Shown here one piece after another: positions 13,660 to 19,623 of a DNA stretch of 44,612 nucleotides. Source of the DNA: a virus; IMG/VR virus record IMGVR_UViG_3300046535_000596, positions 1 to 44,612 of that record; one strand, given 5' to 3'. The notes under the pieces are model-generated. The model saw only the letters and a program-made list of their open reading frames with translations, was not told where the DNA came from and made no database searches. Each line of letters begins with the position of its first letter. The stretch's first letter is position 1. The position numbers were made by a program, and so were the translations under genes.

Positions 13660-14030
13660 GCGACTGTTATTGCGATTATGACCGCCCCGCATTTTATGTC
13701 GCCAGCATCCGCATGGCGCGCAAAGTCCATCGTTGCGACGAATGCGGTGGGGAAATTCGCCCCGGCGAACAATACGAGCACGTCTCAGCGAAATGGGATG
13801 GCAGCATCGGAACAGTTTCAACTTGCCGTCATTGCCACGACTTGCGCGTGTGGACGAAGAACAACGTTCCTTGCCTTTGCGTGATGCATGGCAACCAGGA
13901 TGAAGAAAACGATCTAGCGATTGAAAATGCGATCTACCGCGCTCCGGACGAAACGAAGGGGCTGAAATTCGGCTACCTTCGCCGGAAGGTCGCGCGCCGC
14001 AAATTCTATGCGATGCGGATGGCCGCATAA
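13656..14030 (+). CDS. Zinc-binding hypothetical protein, 124 aa
   Basis: Contains CxxC pairs typical of a treble-clef or ribbon zinc site: RMARKVHRCDECGGEIRPGE and TVSTCRHCHDLRVWTK. Further Cys residues lie at the N-terminus (CYCDYDRP) and in VPCLCVMHG. The C-terminus is strongly basic (YLRRKVARRKFYAMRMAA). It directly precedes an HNH nuclease. Probably nucleic-acid binding. Confidence 0.7.
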   Translation: MSDCYCDYDRPAFYVASIRMARKVHRCDECGGEIRPGEQYEHVSAKWDGSIGTVSTCRHCHDLRVWTKNNVPCLCVMHGNQDEENDLAIENAIYRAPDETKGLKFGYLRRKVARRKFYAMRMAA

Positions 14031-14428
14031 TGGCCCGCCGCCGAGAATTTTCCAAGCCCGTCGCCCGCGAGATCATGAAGCGTTGCGAGCGCCCGACCGG
14101 ATGGCAATGCGAGGACTGCGGGCTGATCGTCTCATCTGGCGAGATCGACCATATCATAGCTGAGGCGCTGATCGTCGATAAGACAAAGAAACTCACGGCG
14201 TCTGAAGGCCAATTTTTGTGCTGGCCCTGTCACCAAGGACCGGACGGCAAGACGCCGAAGGATAAGGCGATCATCGCTAAGGCTGTGAGGGTAGAGGCTA
14301 ACCGCATCGGAACCTCGACGGCGCCGAAAGCATCTATCCCACGCCCGCCGAAAGCGCAGCGCGTCAGTAAGCCTCCGGTTCGCGATGTCGGAAGCCTTTA
14401 CGCCAGAATGAATGAGGACAGCCAATGA
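14030..14428 (+). CDS. HNH endonuclease, 132 aa
   Basis: The zinc site CEDCG (residues 25-29), the catalytic-type His in GEIDHIIAEALIVD, and LCWPCHQGPDGKTPKDKAII form the HNH pattern of small phage nucleases usually annotated as HNH or NinG-like endonucleases. In this recombination block it may resolve or nick replication intermediates. The C-terminal ~45 residues are a Pro/Lys-rich tail. It begins on the last base of the upstream gene and overlaps the next by 4 nt. Confidence 0.78.
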   Translation: MARRREFSKPVAREIMKRCERPTGWQCEDCGLIVSSGEIDHIIAEALIVDKTKKLTASEGQFLCWPCHQGPDGKTPKDKAIIAKAVRVEANRIGTSTAPKASIPRPPKAQRVSKPPVRDVGSLYARMNEDSQ

Positions 14429-15150
14429 CCTACGAGGAATCGAAACAGCGCGACACGCGCCCCTGTCGCGACGGCTGGGCCCCCGGCCTCTATGTCTGCA
14501 TATGCATCAAATGCCGCAAGGAGTTTTGCGGCGACAAGCGCGCGATGGTCTGCGCGCCGTGTGCTTACGCCAAACCAGATGCGGAGTTGACCGCGACGCC
14601 GGAAACGGCATTTACCCCTGAGAAGATCGCGGAACTGCGCGCGCTCTACGCTAGCGCAGAAATGACGATGAGTTGCTTCGCATCGAAGGGCGACCTGATC
14701 GAAGCCCGTGATAACTATTCCGCTGCTGCCCACGCCGCCCTCCCCGCCGCTCTGGACGAGATCGAGCGGCTAGCGGCTCAACTTGAAACATCAGCCAATC
14801 TTTTCGGCGAGCAAATCCATATCGCGCAACAGATGAAAGCCGAGCGCGACGCGGCCATTGCCGAGCGGGACGAAGCGGGAAAAGGCTGGCGACGAAAATG
14901 CGCCGAGGTTGAGGCCGAGCGCGACGCGGCCATTGCCGACAAAGCCGCCGCCCTTGAAGCGTCCGTTATCCTCACCATGCAGCGCGACGCGGCCATTGCC
15001 GAGCGGGACGAGTTGCTCGCCGCCCTACAAGACATCAAAGACGAAACAACCGGATGGGCGCATTGCGTCGCATCTAGCGCGCTCAGCCGTCAAGGATTGC
15101 TTGACAACTCAACCCGCGCCGCTCTCACCAAGGACGCGCCCAATGACTGA
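14425..15150 (+). CDS. Zinc-ribbon plus coiled-coil protein, 241 aa
   Basis: Residues 20-52 carry a Cys-rich module (YVCICIKCRKEFCGDK, then MVCAPCAYAKPD). A long helical region follows, with heptad-like repeats such as MKAERDAAIAERDEAGKG and MQRDAAIAERDELLAALQDI. The repeated ERDAAIA block arises from three identical 22-bp DNA repeats. Similar proteins with an N-terminal ribbon and variable coil lengths are frequent in rhizobial phages; function unknown. It shares ATGACTGA with the next gene's start. Confidence 0.7.
   Translation: MTYEESKQRDTRPCRDGWAPGLYVCICIKCRKEFCGDKRAMVCAPCAYAKPDAELTATPETAFTPEKIAELRALYASAEMTMSCFASKGDLIEARDNYSAAAHAALPAALDEIERLAAQLETSANLFGEQIHIAQQMKAERDAAIAERDEAGKGWRRKCAEVEAERDAAIADKAAALEASVILTMQRDAAIAERDELLAALQDIKDETTGWAHCVASSALSRQGLLDNSTRAALTKDAPND
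14843..15002 (+). repeat. Three copies of a 22-bp direct repeat
   Basis: The 22-bp sequence beginning AGCGCGACGCGGCC and ending TTGCCGA occurs at 14843-14864, 14918-14939 and 14981-15002 (spacings 75 and 63 bp, both multiples of three). It encodes the recurring RDAAIA segment of the coiled coil, so recombination between copies would shorten the coil without changing frame. Confidence 0.9.
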
Positions 15151-15337
15151 AATCACCGCAGACTATATTAGCGCCGAGGTGGTCCGCGCATTGCGGGAGC
15201 TCGAAGACCCCGAAAATGCCGGGAGGTATTTGATCGCCTCTATCGACAATGCCAGCCCCTCAAACTTGATAGCAATCACGGATGACGGCGCCCGTTTCGT
15301 TGTCCGCATTACTCAGAAGGACGGCACCAATGACTGA
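15143..15337 (+). CDS. Hypothetical protein, 64 aa, M(T/S)EI family
   Basis: ATG 15143 sits in ATGACTGA, which also contains the upstream stop. The product begins MTEITADYISAEVVRALREL and has a small beta-like C-terminus (LIAITDDGARFVVRITQKDG). Its start (MTEIT) is shared with the following gene and resembles the MSEID starts at 18495 and 18787. Function unknown. Confidence 0.65.
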   Translation: MTEITADYISAEVVRALRELEDPENAGRYLIASIDNASPSNLIAITDDGARFVVRITQKDGTND

Positions 15338-15827
15338 AATCACCGATGCGATGGTCGTGGAGGCCGCGCTGGTAATCTCTGATATGCGCGATAGGTCATT
15401 TAACTCGACGGAAATCGCCCGATTGGCCCTTGCCGAGGCTGCGCGAGTGGCGGGTACGAACCTGCAAACAAATCTTGCAGGTTGGAAATTAGTTCCGCTT
15501 GAACCAGATGCCGTAATGATTGCCGATGCCGCCGAGGAAATGGCCGACGAGCCGATTTATGACAAACAGATTGTCGAAATCTACCGCGCCATGATTGATG
15601 CGTCGCCCACGTTCTCCGCCAGCCCCGCCGCCCCGACTCCTGCCGAGGGAGAGGGGGTATTCGTGTCCCGCAAGCTGATCGGAGAAGCCCATGCGGTCAT
15701 GCGCGCTTGTGGCTGGCACCTAGCTCCAGGGTCAGAACTGCAGAGCGATGGAGTTATCGAGGCTGCTGCGGCTGAAATTGAAGAACAGTTTTGCGGTCTT
15801 CTCTCCACTCCCGCGGAAGGTGAATGA
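15330..15827 (+). CDS. Hypothetical protein, 165 aa, M(T/S)EI family
   Basis: Begins MTEITDAMVVEAALVISDMR, overlapping the previous gene by 8 nt. Two segments end in the similar words PAEGEG and PAEGE (SPAAPTPAEGEGVFVSRKLI; CGLLSTPAEGE), and the second half repeats a pattern of predicted helices seen in the first. Such modular helical proteins are abundant in Hyphomicrobiales phages; no function is known. Confidence 0.65.
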   Translation: MTEITDAMVVEAALVISDMRDRSFNSTEIARLALAEAARVAGTNLQTNLAGWKLVPLEPDAVMIADAAEEMADEPIYDKQIVEIYRAMIDASPTFSASPAAPTPAEGEGVFVSRKLIGEAHAVMRACGWHLAPGSELQSDGVIEAAAAEIEEQFCGLLSTPAEGE

Positions 15828-15830
15828 ACG

Positions 15831-16112
15831 ATGAGCGACCACCAAAAAATCGAGGCCGAGAAATGGCGGGAAGCCCTATCTGCCGCCACCGAGCGCGGCA
15901 GACAGGCGGGTCTGCGCGAGGCTGCGTCCATTCATGACGCCGAAATCGAGCGCCTGCAAAAGCAGATCGAGGAAAACGACGCCTATTGCGAGCGCCAAGG
16001 AAAAGACCCGTTTGCCAACGGATCGAACAGGCTTTGCCGCGATAAAATGGGCGTCCACGAATATTCTGCCGCCGCCATCCGCGCCCTCATCAAGGAAGGG
16101 CCGAGCGAATGA
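15831..16112 (+). CDS. Hypothetical helical protein, 93 aa
   Basis: The charged helix MSDHQKIEAEKWREALSAAT leads into a coiled-coil stretch (ASIHDAEIERLQKQIEENDA). The C-terminus ends in SAAAIRALIKEGPSE, the 'AAxAxxALI' ending common to the M(T/S)EI proteins. It overlaps the next gene by 4 nt. Confidence 0.65.
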   Translation: MSDHQKIEAEKWREALSAATERGRQAGLREAASIHDAEIERLQKQIEENDAYCERQGKDPFANGSNRLCRDKMGVHEYSAAAIRALIKEGPSE

Positions 16113-16339
16113 GCGAGCGCAAGATCAAGTTCAAATCGTCAGGCTTCGCTATCCTCGACGTGACATCTGGCCGCCGTGCGCTCGCCAAGCATTTTGATGC
16201 GCGACCTCCATGCGGACTTTGCCCGGAAGATTTGCGCATCCCGGTCGTGATCCACGGCTATCTGGATGGCGTAAATTCTTTCGATGACGGAACGTCACGC
16301 GAATTTAGCGTTAACGTTGAAAAGGTGGAGACGCCATGA
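16109..16339 (+). CDS. Hypothetical protein, 76 aa
   Basis: A small beta-rich protein (MSERKIKFKSSGFAILDVTS...) with two Cys in ARPPCGLCPEDLRIPVVIHG. The 4-nt overlaps with both neighbours place it in the operon just before xis-int. Not recognised. Confidence 0.6.
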   Translation: MSERKIKFKSSGFAILDVTSGRRALAKHFDARPPCGLCPEDLRIPVVIHGYLDGVNSFDDGTSREFSVNVEKVETP

Positions 16340-16653
16340 GCCGCCCTCTGGTTTACACGCCCGACGAAGCGGCGCTTGCCCTCAAGTGCTCGCCCGCCCA
16401 TGTCCGCGCTATGATCGGACGCGGTGAAATCCCTGCTTTCCGATTGGGCGGGAAACTGCTTAGAATCCGTGCGTCCGATCTGGAGGCCATGCTATGCCCA
16501 TCGAATACAAACTCCAGCGACTGCGCGGCGGATGGTGCATCGCCGCCTATGAAGGCGGAACCCGTATCAGCCGCCGCCAGCTTGACGCTGGCGATGCAGC
16601 GGCGGCGGCAATCGAATTTGCCGAAATCGTCGCGGACGCCGGCAAGCCCATAG
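16336..16653 (+). CDS. xis: Excisionase-like HTH protein
   Basis: A 105-aa protein. Residues 7-53 form a MerR/excisionase (HTH_17) fold: YTPDEAALALKCSPAHVRAM followed by IGRGEIPAFRLGGKLLRIRA and SDLEAML. The tail (residues ~54-105) is low-complexity and is read in a frame overlapping the first 160 nt of the integrase. This xis-int overlap is a known layout in alphaproteobacterial prophages. It probably binds near attP to direct excision and may repress int. Confidence 0.78.
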   Translation: MSRPLVYTPDEAALALKCSPAHVRAMIGRGEIPAFRLGGKLLRIRASDLEAMLCPSNTNSSDCAADGASPPMKAEPVSAAASLTLAMQRRRQSNLPKSSRTPASP

Positions 16654-17492
16654 ACCCGGCCATTGCCGAGATTTGGGCGGCGTATCGTGCGGATCGGGCG
16701 GGCCGGCGCATTGCTGAGAATATGGAATGGAGCGGGCGCGCGATCTTGCCGGTGTTCGGCGCGATGAAGCCTATGTCGATCACGTCGAAGGATTGCCGCG
16801 CTTATGCCAAGGCCCGCAAGGCGTCCGGGCGCCAGGCTGGCACGATCTGCACCGAACTTGCGCACCTTCGCGTGTGTCTGGCGTGGGCTGTCAAGTCCCG
16901 CATGATCCGAGAGGCGCCGCACATCGAGCGCCCGCAACTTCCGCCTCCGTGCGAGCGCCACCTCGCGCGCTCGGAGGCTGAGCGCGTCATTAACGCCGCT
17001 GTCGCGCCGCATGTGCGCTTGTTTATCGTGCTGGCGATTTCGACCGCCGCGCGGGCGACAGCTCTGCTAGAGCTAAAATGGGACCGGATCGACTTTGAGC
17101 GCGGGTTGATCGTGCTTGGAGATCCTGACCGGACGATGCGCCAGAAGGGCCGGGCGACGGTCCCGATGACCAACACGGCCCGGGCCGCGCTATCATCAGC
17201 CAGGGAAGGCGCGCGAACTGAATATGTGATCGAGCATGGCGGCGCCCCGATCAAGTCGGCCAAGAAGGGCGTCGCGGAGGCCGCACGCCGGGCCGGCGTC
17301 AATGGCTGCACCCCGCATGTCTTTCGCCATACGGCTGCGGTCTGGATGGCTGAGGATGGTGTTCCAATGAGCCAGATTGCTGCGCTGTTGGGCCATGCGG
17401 ATTCAGCGATCACGGAGCGTGTCTATGCGAAGTGGGCGCCGGATCATTTGCGCACGGCGAGTGCAAGTTTGGAAATGAAGATTTTTAAGTGA
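16494..17492 (+). CDS. int: Tyrosine recombinase / phage integrase
   Basis: A 332-aa protein with an N-terminal arm-binding region (MPIEYKLQRLRGGWCIAAYE), core-binding SAM-like domain (~60-160) and catalytic domain. Catalytic residues visible: Arg in AISTAARATALLELKWDRID, Lys region after VTMTNTARAAL-type beta turn, H-x-x-R in TPHVFRHTAAVWMA, His in AALLGHADSAITE and the nucleophile Tyr in RVYAKWAPDH. It catalyses site-specific integration and excision at attP, which lies 280 bp downstream. All key residues are present, so it should be active. Confidence 0.93.
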   Translation: MPIEYKLQRLRGGWCIAAYEGGTRISRRQLDAGDAAAAAIEFAEIVADAGKPIDPAIAEIWAAYRADRAGRRIAENMEWSGRAILPVFGAMKPMSITSKDCRAYAKARKASGRQAGTICTELAHLRVCLAWAVKSRMIREAPHIERPQLPPPCERHLARSEAERVINAAVAPHVRLFIVLAISTAARATALLELKWDRIDFERGLIVLGDPDRTMRQKGRATVPMTNTARAALSSAREGARTEYVIEHGGAPIKSAKKGVAEAARRAGVNGCTPHVFRHTAAVWMAEDGVPMSQIAALLGHADSAITERVYAKWAPDHLRTASASLEMKIFK

Positions 17493-17502
17493 GGGATTGG
17501 AT

Positions 17503-17775
17503 ATGAGTAAGACTAAGGCGTGGACAACATTCAACATAAATAATTATGTTCTTGTGCAACTGACCGATCACGGAAGGGAAATCATACGGGAGAATTTTGC
17601 GAATTTGAAAAAATCATTCCCGAAATTGAACGGTCCGAACCTCCCAAACGAAGACGAGGGTAGTTGGTCAAGATGGCAGCTTTGGGACTTGATGAGCACA
17701 TTTGGCCCGCATATTGGCCTTGGTCTTGAAAACCCATTTGCGACCGTAATCCAGATCGAAGGAAATATGGAGTGA
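17503..17775 (+). CDS. Hypothetical protein, 90 aa
   Basis: ATG 17503 with GAGGG 7 nt upstream is preferred to the in-frame TTG at 17497. The sequence MSKTKAWTTFNINNYVLVQL then RWQLWDLMSTFGPHIGLGLE and NPFATVIQIEG matches a small family common in alphaproteobacterial genomes and prophages, without assigned function. It is the last gene before attP and is noticeably more A/T-rich than the integrase. Confidence 0.65.
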   Translation: MSKTKAWTTFNINNYVLVQLTDHGREIIRENFANLKKSFPKLNGPNLPNEDEGSWSRWQLWDLMSTFGPHIGLGLENPFATVIQIEGNME

Positions 17776-17796
17776 TCTGAGGTTCACTTGAACCTG
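17772..17796 (+). repeat. attP arm-type repeat, left copy
   Basis: A 25-bp element whose centre is the inverted repeat AGGTTCA-CT-TGAACCT (17780-17795). It matches 22 of 25 bases of the element at 17967-17991. The two copies flank the tRNA-like core symmetrically and are likely integrase or excisionase arm sites. Confidence 0.65.
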
Positions 17797-17860
17797 CGCA
17801 CATGGCGCAAAGCCATTTAGATGGCGCTGATACATGAACACAAAGCGCACATGGCGCAAA
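17796..17860 (+). repeat. Two 16-bp direct repeats beside attP core
   Basis: GCGCACATGGCGCAAA occurs at 17796-17811 and 17845-17860, 49 bp apart, with a partial copy (ATGGCGC) at 17821-17827 between them. Closely spaced direct repeats to one side of a phage crossover site are typical arm-type binding sites. Confidence 0.65.
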
Positions 17861-17878
17861 CATAGCGTGAATAAAGGC

Positions 17879-17935
17879 CGGATAGCTCTTTTGGTAATGG
17901 AGAGGTCGAGAGTTCAATCCTCTCTCGCAGCACCA
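17879..17935 (+). other. tRNA 3' end with D-arm remnant, anticodon arm missing
   Basis: A T-arm GAGAG-TTCAATC-CTCTC (17908-17924) is followed by acceptor strand TCGCAGC, discriminator A and encoded CCA (17933-17935). Upstream GGATAGCTC...TTGGTAATGGAG resembles a D-arm, after which GGTC joins directly to the T-arm: the anticodon arm is absent and the 5' side does not pair with TCGCAGC. It is not a working tRNA. The isoacceptor of the host target cannot be told. Confidence 0.65.
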
Positions 17936-17966
17936 GAAAACAAACGATTTTCTCCCGAAAAATAAT

Positions 17967-17991
17967 GTGCTCTGAGGTTCATATGAACCTG
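17967..17991 (+). repeat. attP arm-type repeat, right copy
   Basis: The 25-bp element contains a perfect 16-bp palindrome AGGTTCATATGAACCT (17975-17990). See the left copy at 17772-17796 for the comparison. Confidence 0.65.
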
Positions 17992-18073
17992 ACTTTCGGA
18001 TGGAGGGTTCAAGATAACGCTTGCTTCGTATTACGTTTTGCGGCATATTGAATCATCGAAACGGAGTAAGGTA

Positions 18074-18334
18074 ATGTCTGTCCATTATTTCCTTCAGGTT
18101 TTCCATTCAGACCTTAACGATTGGTTTGGCCCTATTGGGAGGTTTGCGACGCAAGAGCAGGCGGAGGAGGAAGCCCGAGCGCTTTTACTCGTTACCGAAG
18201 ACGACAACGGCAATCCGATCAGCATGACAGACGCGCGTGTTCTTCGGCTTGAAAGCAAGCCGCGCTTCACGCCGAAAGGCGCTCGCAAACTTTCCATTTC
18301 GGAAAAGATCGTTAAGACGATTGCCGCCCAATGA
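18074..18334 (+). CDS. DUF6894-like small protein, 86 aa
   Basis: ATG 18074, behind GGAGTAAGG, starts MSVHYFLQVFHSDLNDWFGP. The pattern of a short aromatic beta strand, an aspartate- and glutamate-rich helix (ATQEQAEEEARALLLVTEDD) and a following strand recalls small alphaproteobacterial proteins, but the family name is tentative. The C-terminus is basic (KPRFTPKGARKLSISEKIVK). It overlaps the next gene (ATGA). Confidence 0.5.
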   Translation: MSVHYFLQVFHSDLNDWFGPIGRFATQEQAEEEARALLLVTEDDNGNPISMTDARVLRLESKPRFTPKGARKLSISEKIVKTIAAQ

Positions 18335-18498
18335 CCGAACCCCGCAAGCCAATAACGATCCGCGTGAACCCCGATGAGTTCGCGCGGTATCAATCCGCAG
18401 CCCGCGAAAAGGGCCTGACCGTGTCGGCGTGGCTCCGCATGGCTGGTCTGAATTTGGCCGACGCGCAAGATAGGGAAAAGAGAAAGGCTGCGAAATGA
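18331..18498 (+). CDS. Ribbon-helix-helix-like protein, 55 aa
   Basis: The product begins MTEPRKPITIRVNPDEFARY and continues QSAAREKGLTVSAWLRMAGL. A short beta strand (ITIRV) followed by two helices with 'GLTVSAWLR' is the pattern of Arc/MetJ and relaxosome-type RHH proteins. It probably binds DNA as a dimer and could regulate this small downstream cluster. It overlaps both flanking genes by 4 nt. Confidence 0.7.
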   Translation: MTEPRKPITIRVNPDEFARYQSAAREKGLTVSAWLRMAGLNLADAQDREKRKAAK

Positions 18499-18800
18499 GC
18501 GAGATTGACGCGGGGATTGTGGAGAAGGTCGTGGATATCATCAGGGAGGGGATAAACAATGAAATTTCAATCCCTGAACTCGCCCACGCCGCTATCGCCG
18601 CCTATAAATCATTCTATGTTCTTGCCGAGAGGGATGAATGTGCGAAGGCGGCTGAACGGCTGGAATCGGATTTCCTAAGCCTGCATTATGAGACGGAGCA
18701 GCCCTTATCATCATTCAGGGAGCGGTTTGCTTGCCGCCAAGTTGCCGCCGCCATCCGCGCCCGCGCGACGCAGAAAGTTGAGCGCCATGAGCGAGATTGA
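18495..18800 (+). CDS. Hypothetical protein, 101 aa, M(T/S)EI family
   Basis: Starts MSEIDAGIVEKVVDIIREGI, nearly the same as the next gene's start. Inside, ISIPELAHAAIAAYKSFYVL fits the 'AHAAIAAY' block shared with it, and QVAAAIRARATQKVERHERD ends the protein. Predicted all-helical. Function unknown. Confidence 0.65.
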   Translation: MSEIDAGIVEKVVDIIREGINNEISIPELAHAAIAAYKSFYVLAERDECAKAAERLESDFLSLHYETEQPLSSFRERFACRQVAAAIRARATQKVERHERD

Positions 18801-19038
18801 CACGGGGATTGTGGATAAGGTTGCAGCTGTGATGTGGGAAGCCTGGCAGCCTGCGTTCCCGTTCGAGATGCAGCCGGCATATATTAAAGACAAACTCAGG
18901 GAGCAGGCCCGCGCCGCCATCGCCGCCTATGAGGAAGCGAAAGCGGCGATTAGCCCGCAAGACGCATTCGATCTTCTCAATAGGCTAGAGACGGCAAGGC
19001 TGGAACGAGTAGAAGCAACATGGGCATTAGGCACGTGA
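18787..19038 (+). CDS. Hypothetical protein, 83 aa, M(T/S)EI family
   Basis: Begins MSEIDTGIVDKVAAVMWEAW and contains KDKLREQARAAIAAYEEAKA, matching the helix block of the preceding gene, so the two are likely tandem duplicates that diverged. Last gene of the rightward operon; it stops 5 nt before the terminator hairpin of the opposing late operon. Confidence 0.65.
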   Translation: MSEIDTGIVDKVAAVMWEAWQPAFPFEMQPAYIKDKLREQARAAIAAYEEAKAAISPQDAFDLLNRLETARLERVEATWALGT

Positions 19039-19158
19039 ACGCAAAAAAAACCGCCCCGGCGTGAACCGAGGCGGGCCGAGCGCGGAGTATTGAGCGGCTA
19101 CGGCGCAAGCCGCCTCGGCAATTTCCGCCGAAGGTGAGCATTCGTAAGCGTCATCCAT
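19027..19158 (-). CDS. Possible small protein, 43 aa, reading through the late terminator
   Basis: ATG 19158 (MDDAYECSPSAEIAEAACAV) follows the DUF6378 stop by 10 nt with GGGGCAGCC in between. The frame runs through the terminator stem and stops 8 codons past it, so an mRNA ended at the terminator would lack a stop codon. Either the gene is not real or read-through transcripts express it. Confidence 0.3.
   Translation of the reverse strand: MDDAYECSPSAEIAEAACAVAAQYSALGPPRFTPGRFFLRSRA
19043..19074 (-). terminator. Rho-independent terminator of the leftward late operon
   Basis: On the minus strand CCGCCTCGG, loop TTCACG, CCGGGGCGG and then a run of eight T form a strong intrinsic terminator. 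It closes the long leftward late unit where it meets the rightward operon ending at 19038. The plus strand has no T-tract after the stem, so it works one way. Confidence 0.85.
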
Positions 19159-19168
19159 TGGCTGCCCC

Positions 19169-19447
19169 TTATGTTGCGATCTCCGCGCCACATGCGAAAT
19201 ATCCCGCCCCGTCCACCCAGCTATCGAGATGCGCAGGCGCGTTCTCAAGCCTGGCGATCTTGAGATCCACCATCATCAGGGCGACAGATGCGCCATCAAT
19301 CGCGACATCGACGCCGAATCGGTTGGACAGGTGAACCCGCCAGCGGGCGGCGACACGATCAAAGTTTGCTTCCGGTCGGCCATAGTTCAGCCCGCGGTCG
19401 CCAACAGCCGCTTTCGCCATGTCCAAAACATCGTGTTTGCTCGTCAT
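19169..19447 (-). CDS. DUF6378 family protein, 92 aa
   Basis: The pattern AVGDRGLNYGRPEANFDRVA, then AIDGASVALMMVDLKIARLE and HLDSWVDGAGYFACGAEIAT, is characteristic of DUF6378 phage proteins. They resemble MazG-like all-helical folds in places, but no enzymatic residue can be claimed. It begins in ATGA with the 58-aa gene upstream. Confidence 0.82.
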   Translation of the reverse strand: MTSKHDVLDMAKAAVGDRGLNYGRPEANFDRVAARWRVHLSNRFGVDVAIDGASVALMMVDLKIARLENAPAHLDSWVDGAGYFACGAEIAT

Positions 19448-19620
19448 TTAATCTCGTCCATTGCGGGCGGCTCGCCAGGCTGCGCCCATTCCATTGCTAC
19501 GGCATAAAAATCATGGTGGCAGACGCTGGTTATCTGGCAGACGATCCAGCCAGCCTCTAGGTATCGCGGAACGTCGTCGCGCCGCACATATTTAAAGAAC
19601 ACAATGGAATCGTCCTGCAT
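19444..19620 (-). CDS. Hypothetical protein, 58 aa
   Basis: MQDDSIVFFKYVRRDDVPRY opens a compact protein ending in the acidic EWAQPGEPPAMDEIK. ATG 19620 lies 3 nt after the metallophosphoesterase stop, and its TGA overlaps the DUF6378 start (ATGA). The segment LEAGWIVCQITSVCHHDFYA looks globular. Real by operon position; function unknown. Confidence 0.65.
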   Translation of the reverse strand: MQDDSIVFFKYVRRDDVPRYLEAGWIVCQITSVCHHDFYAVAMEWAQPGEPPAMDEIK

Positions 19621-19623
19621 TGA

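Larger units (their letters stand above)
17772..17991. other. Phage attachment site attP
   Basis: A gene-free 298-bp gap (17776-18073) follows int. It holds a tRNA 3' end (17905-17935), two 16-bp direct repeats, and two flanking 25-bp palindromic elements. Phages commonly integrate into the 3' end of host tRNA genes and carry that end in attP to restore the gene, so this layout marks the integration site. The crossover is expected within 17905-17935. Confidence 0.75.

Noticed and set aside
13006-14196. 396-aa minus-strand ORF over four rightward genes
   Set aside because: Overlaps several tightly packed plus-strand genes; Arg/Ser-rich without motifs.
17879-17935. A functional tRNA gene
   Set aside because: No anticodon arm and no acceptor pairing; fits an attP remnant.
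18810-18818. Exact DnaA box TGTGGATAA
   Set aside because: A single copy inside a coding repeat, far from the replication genes; its sister gene lacks it, so chance is likely.
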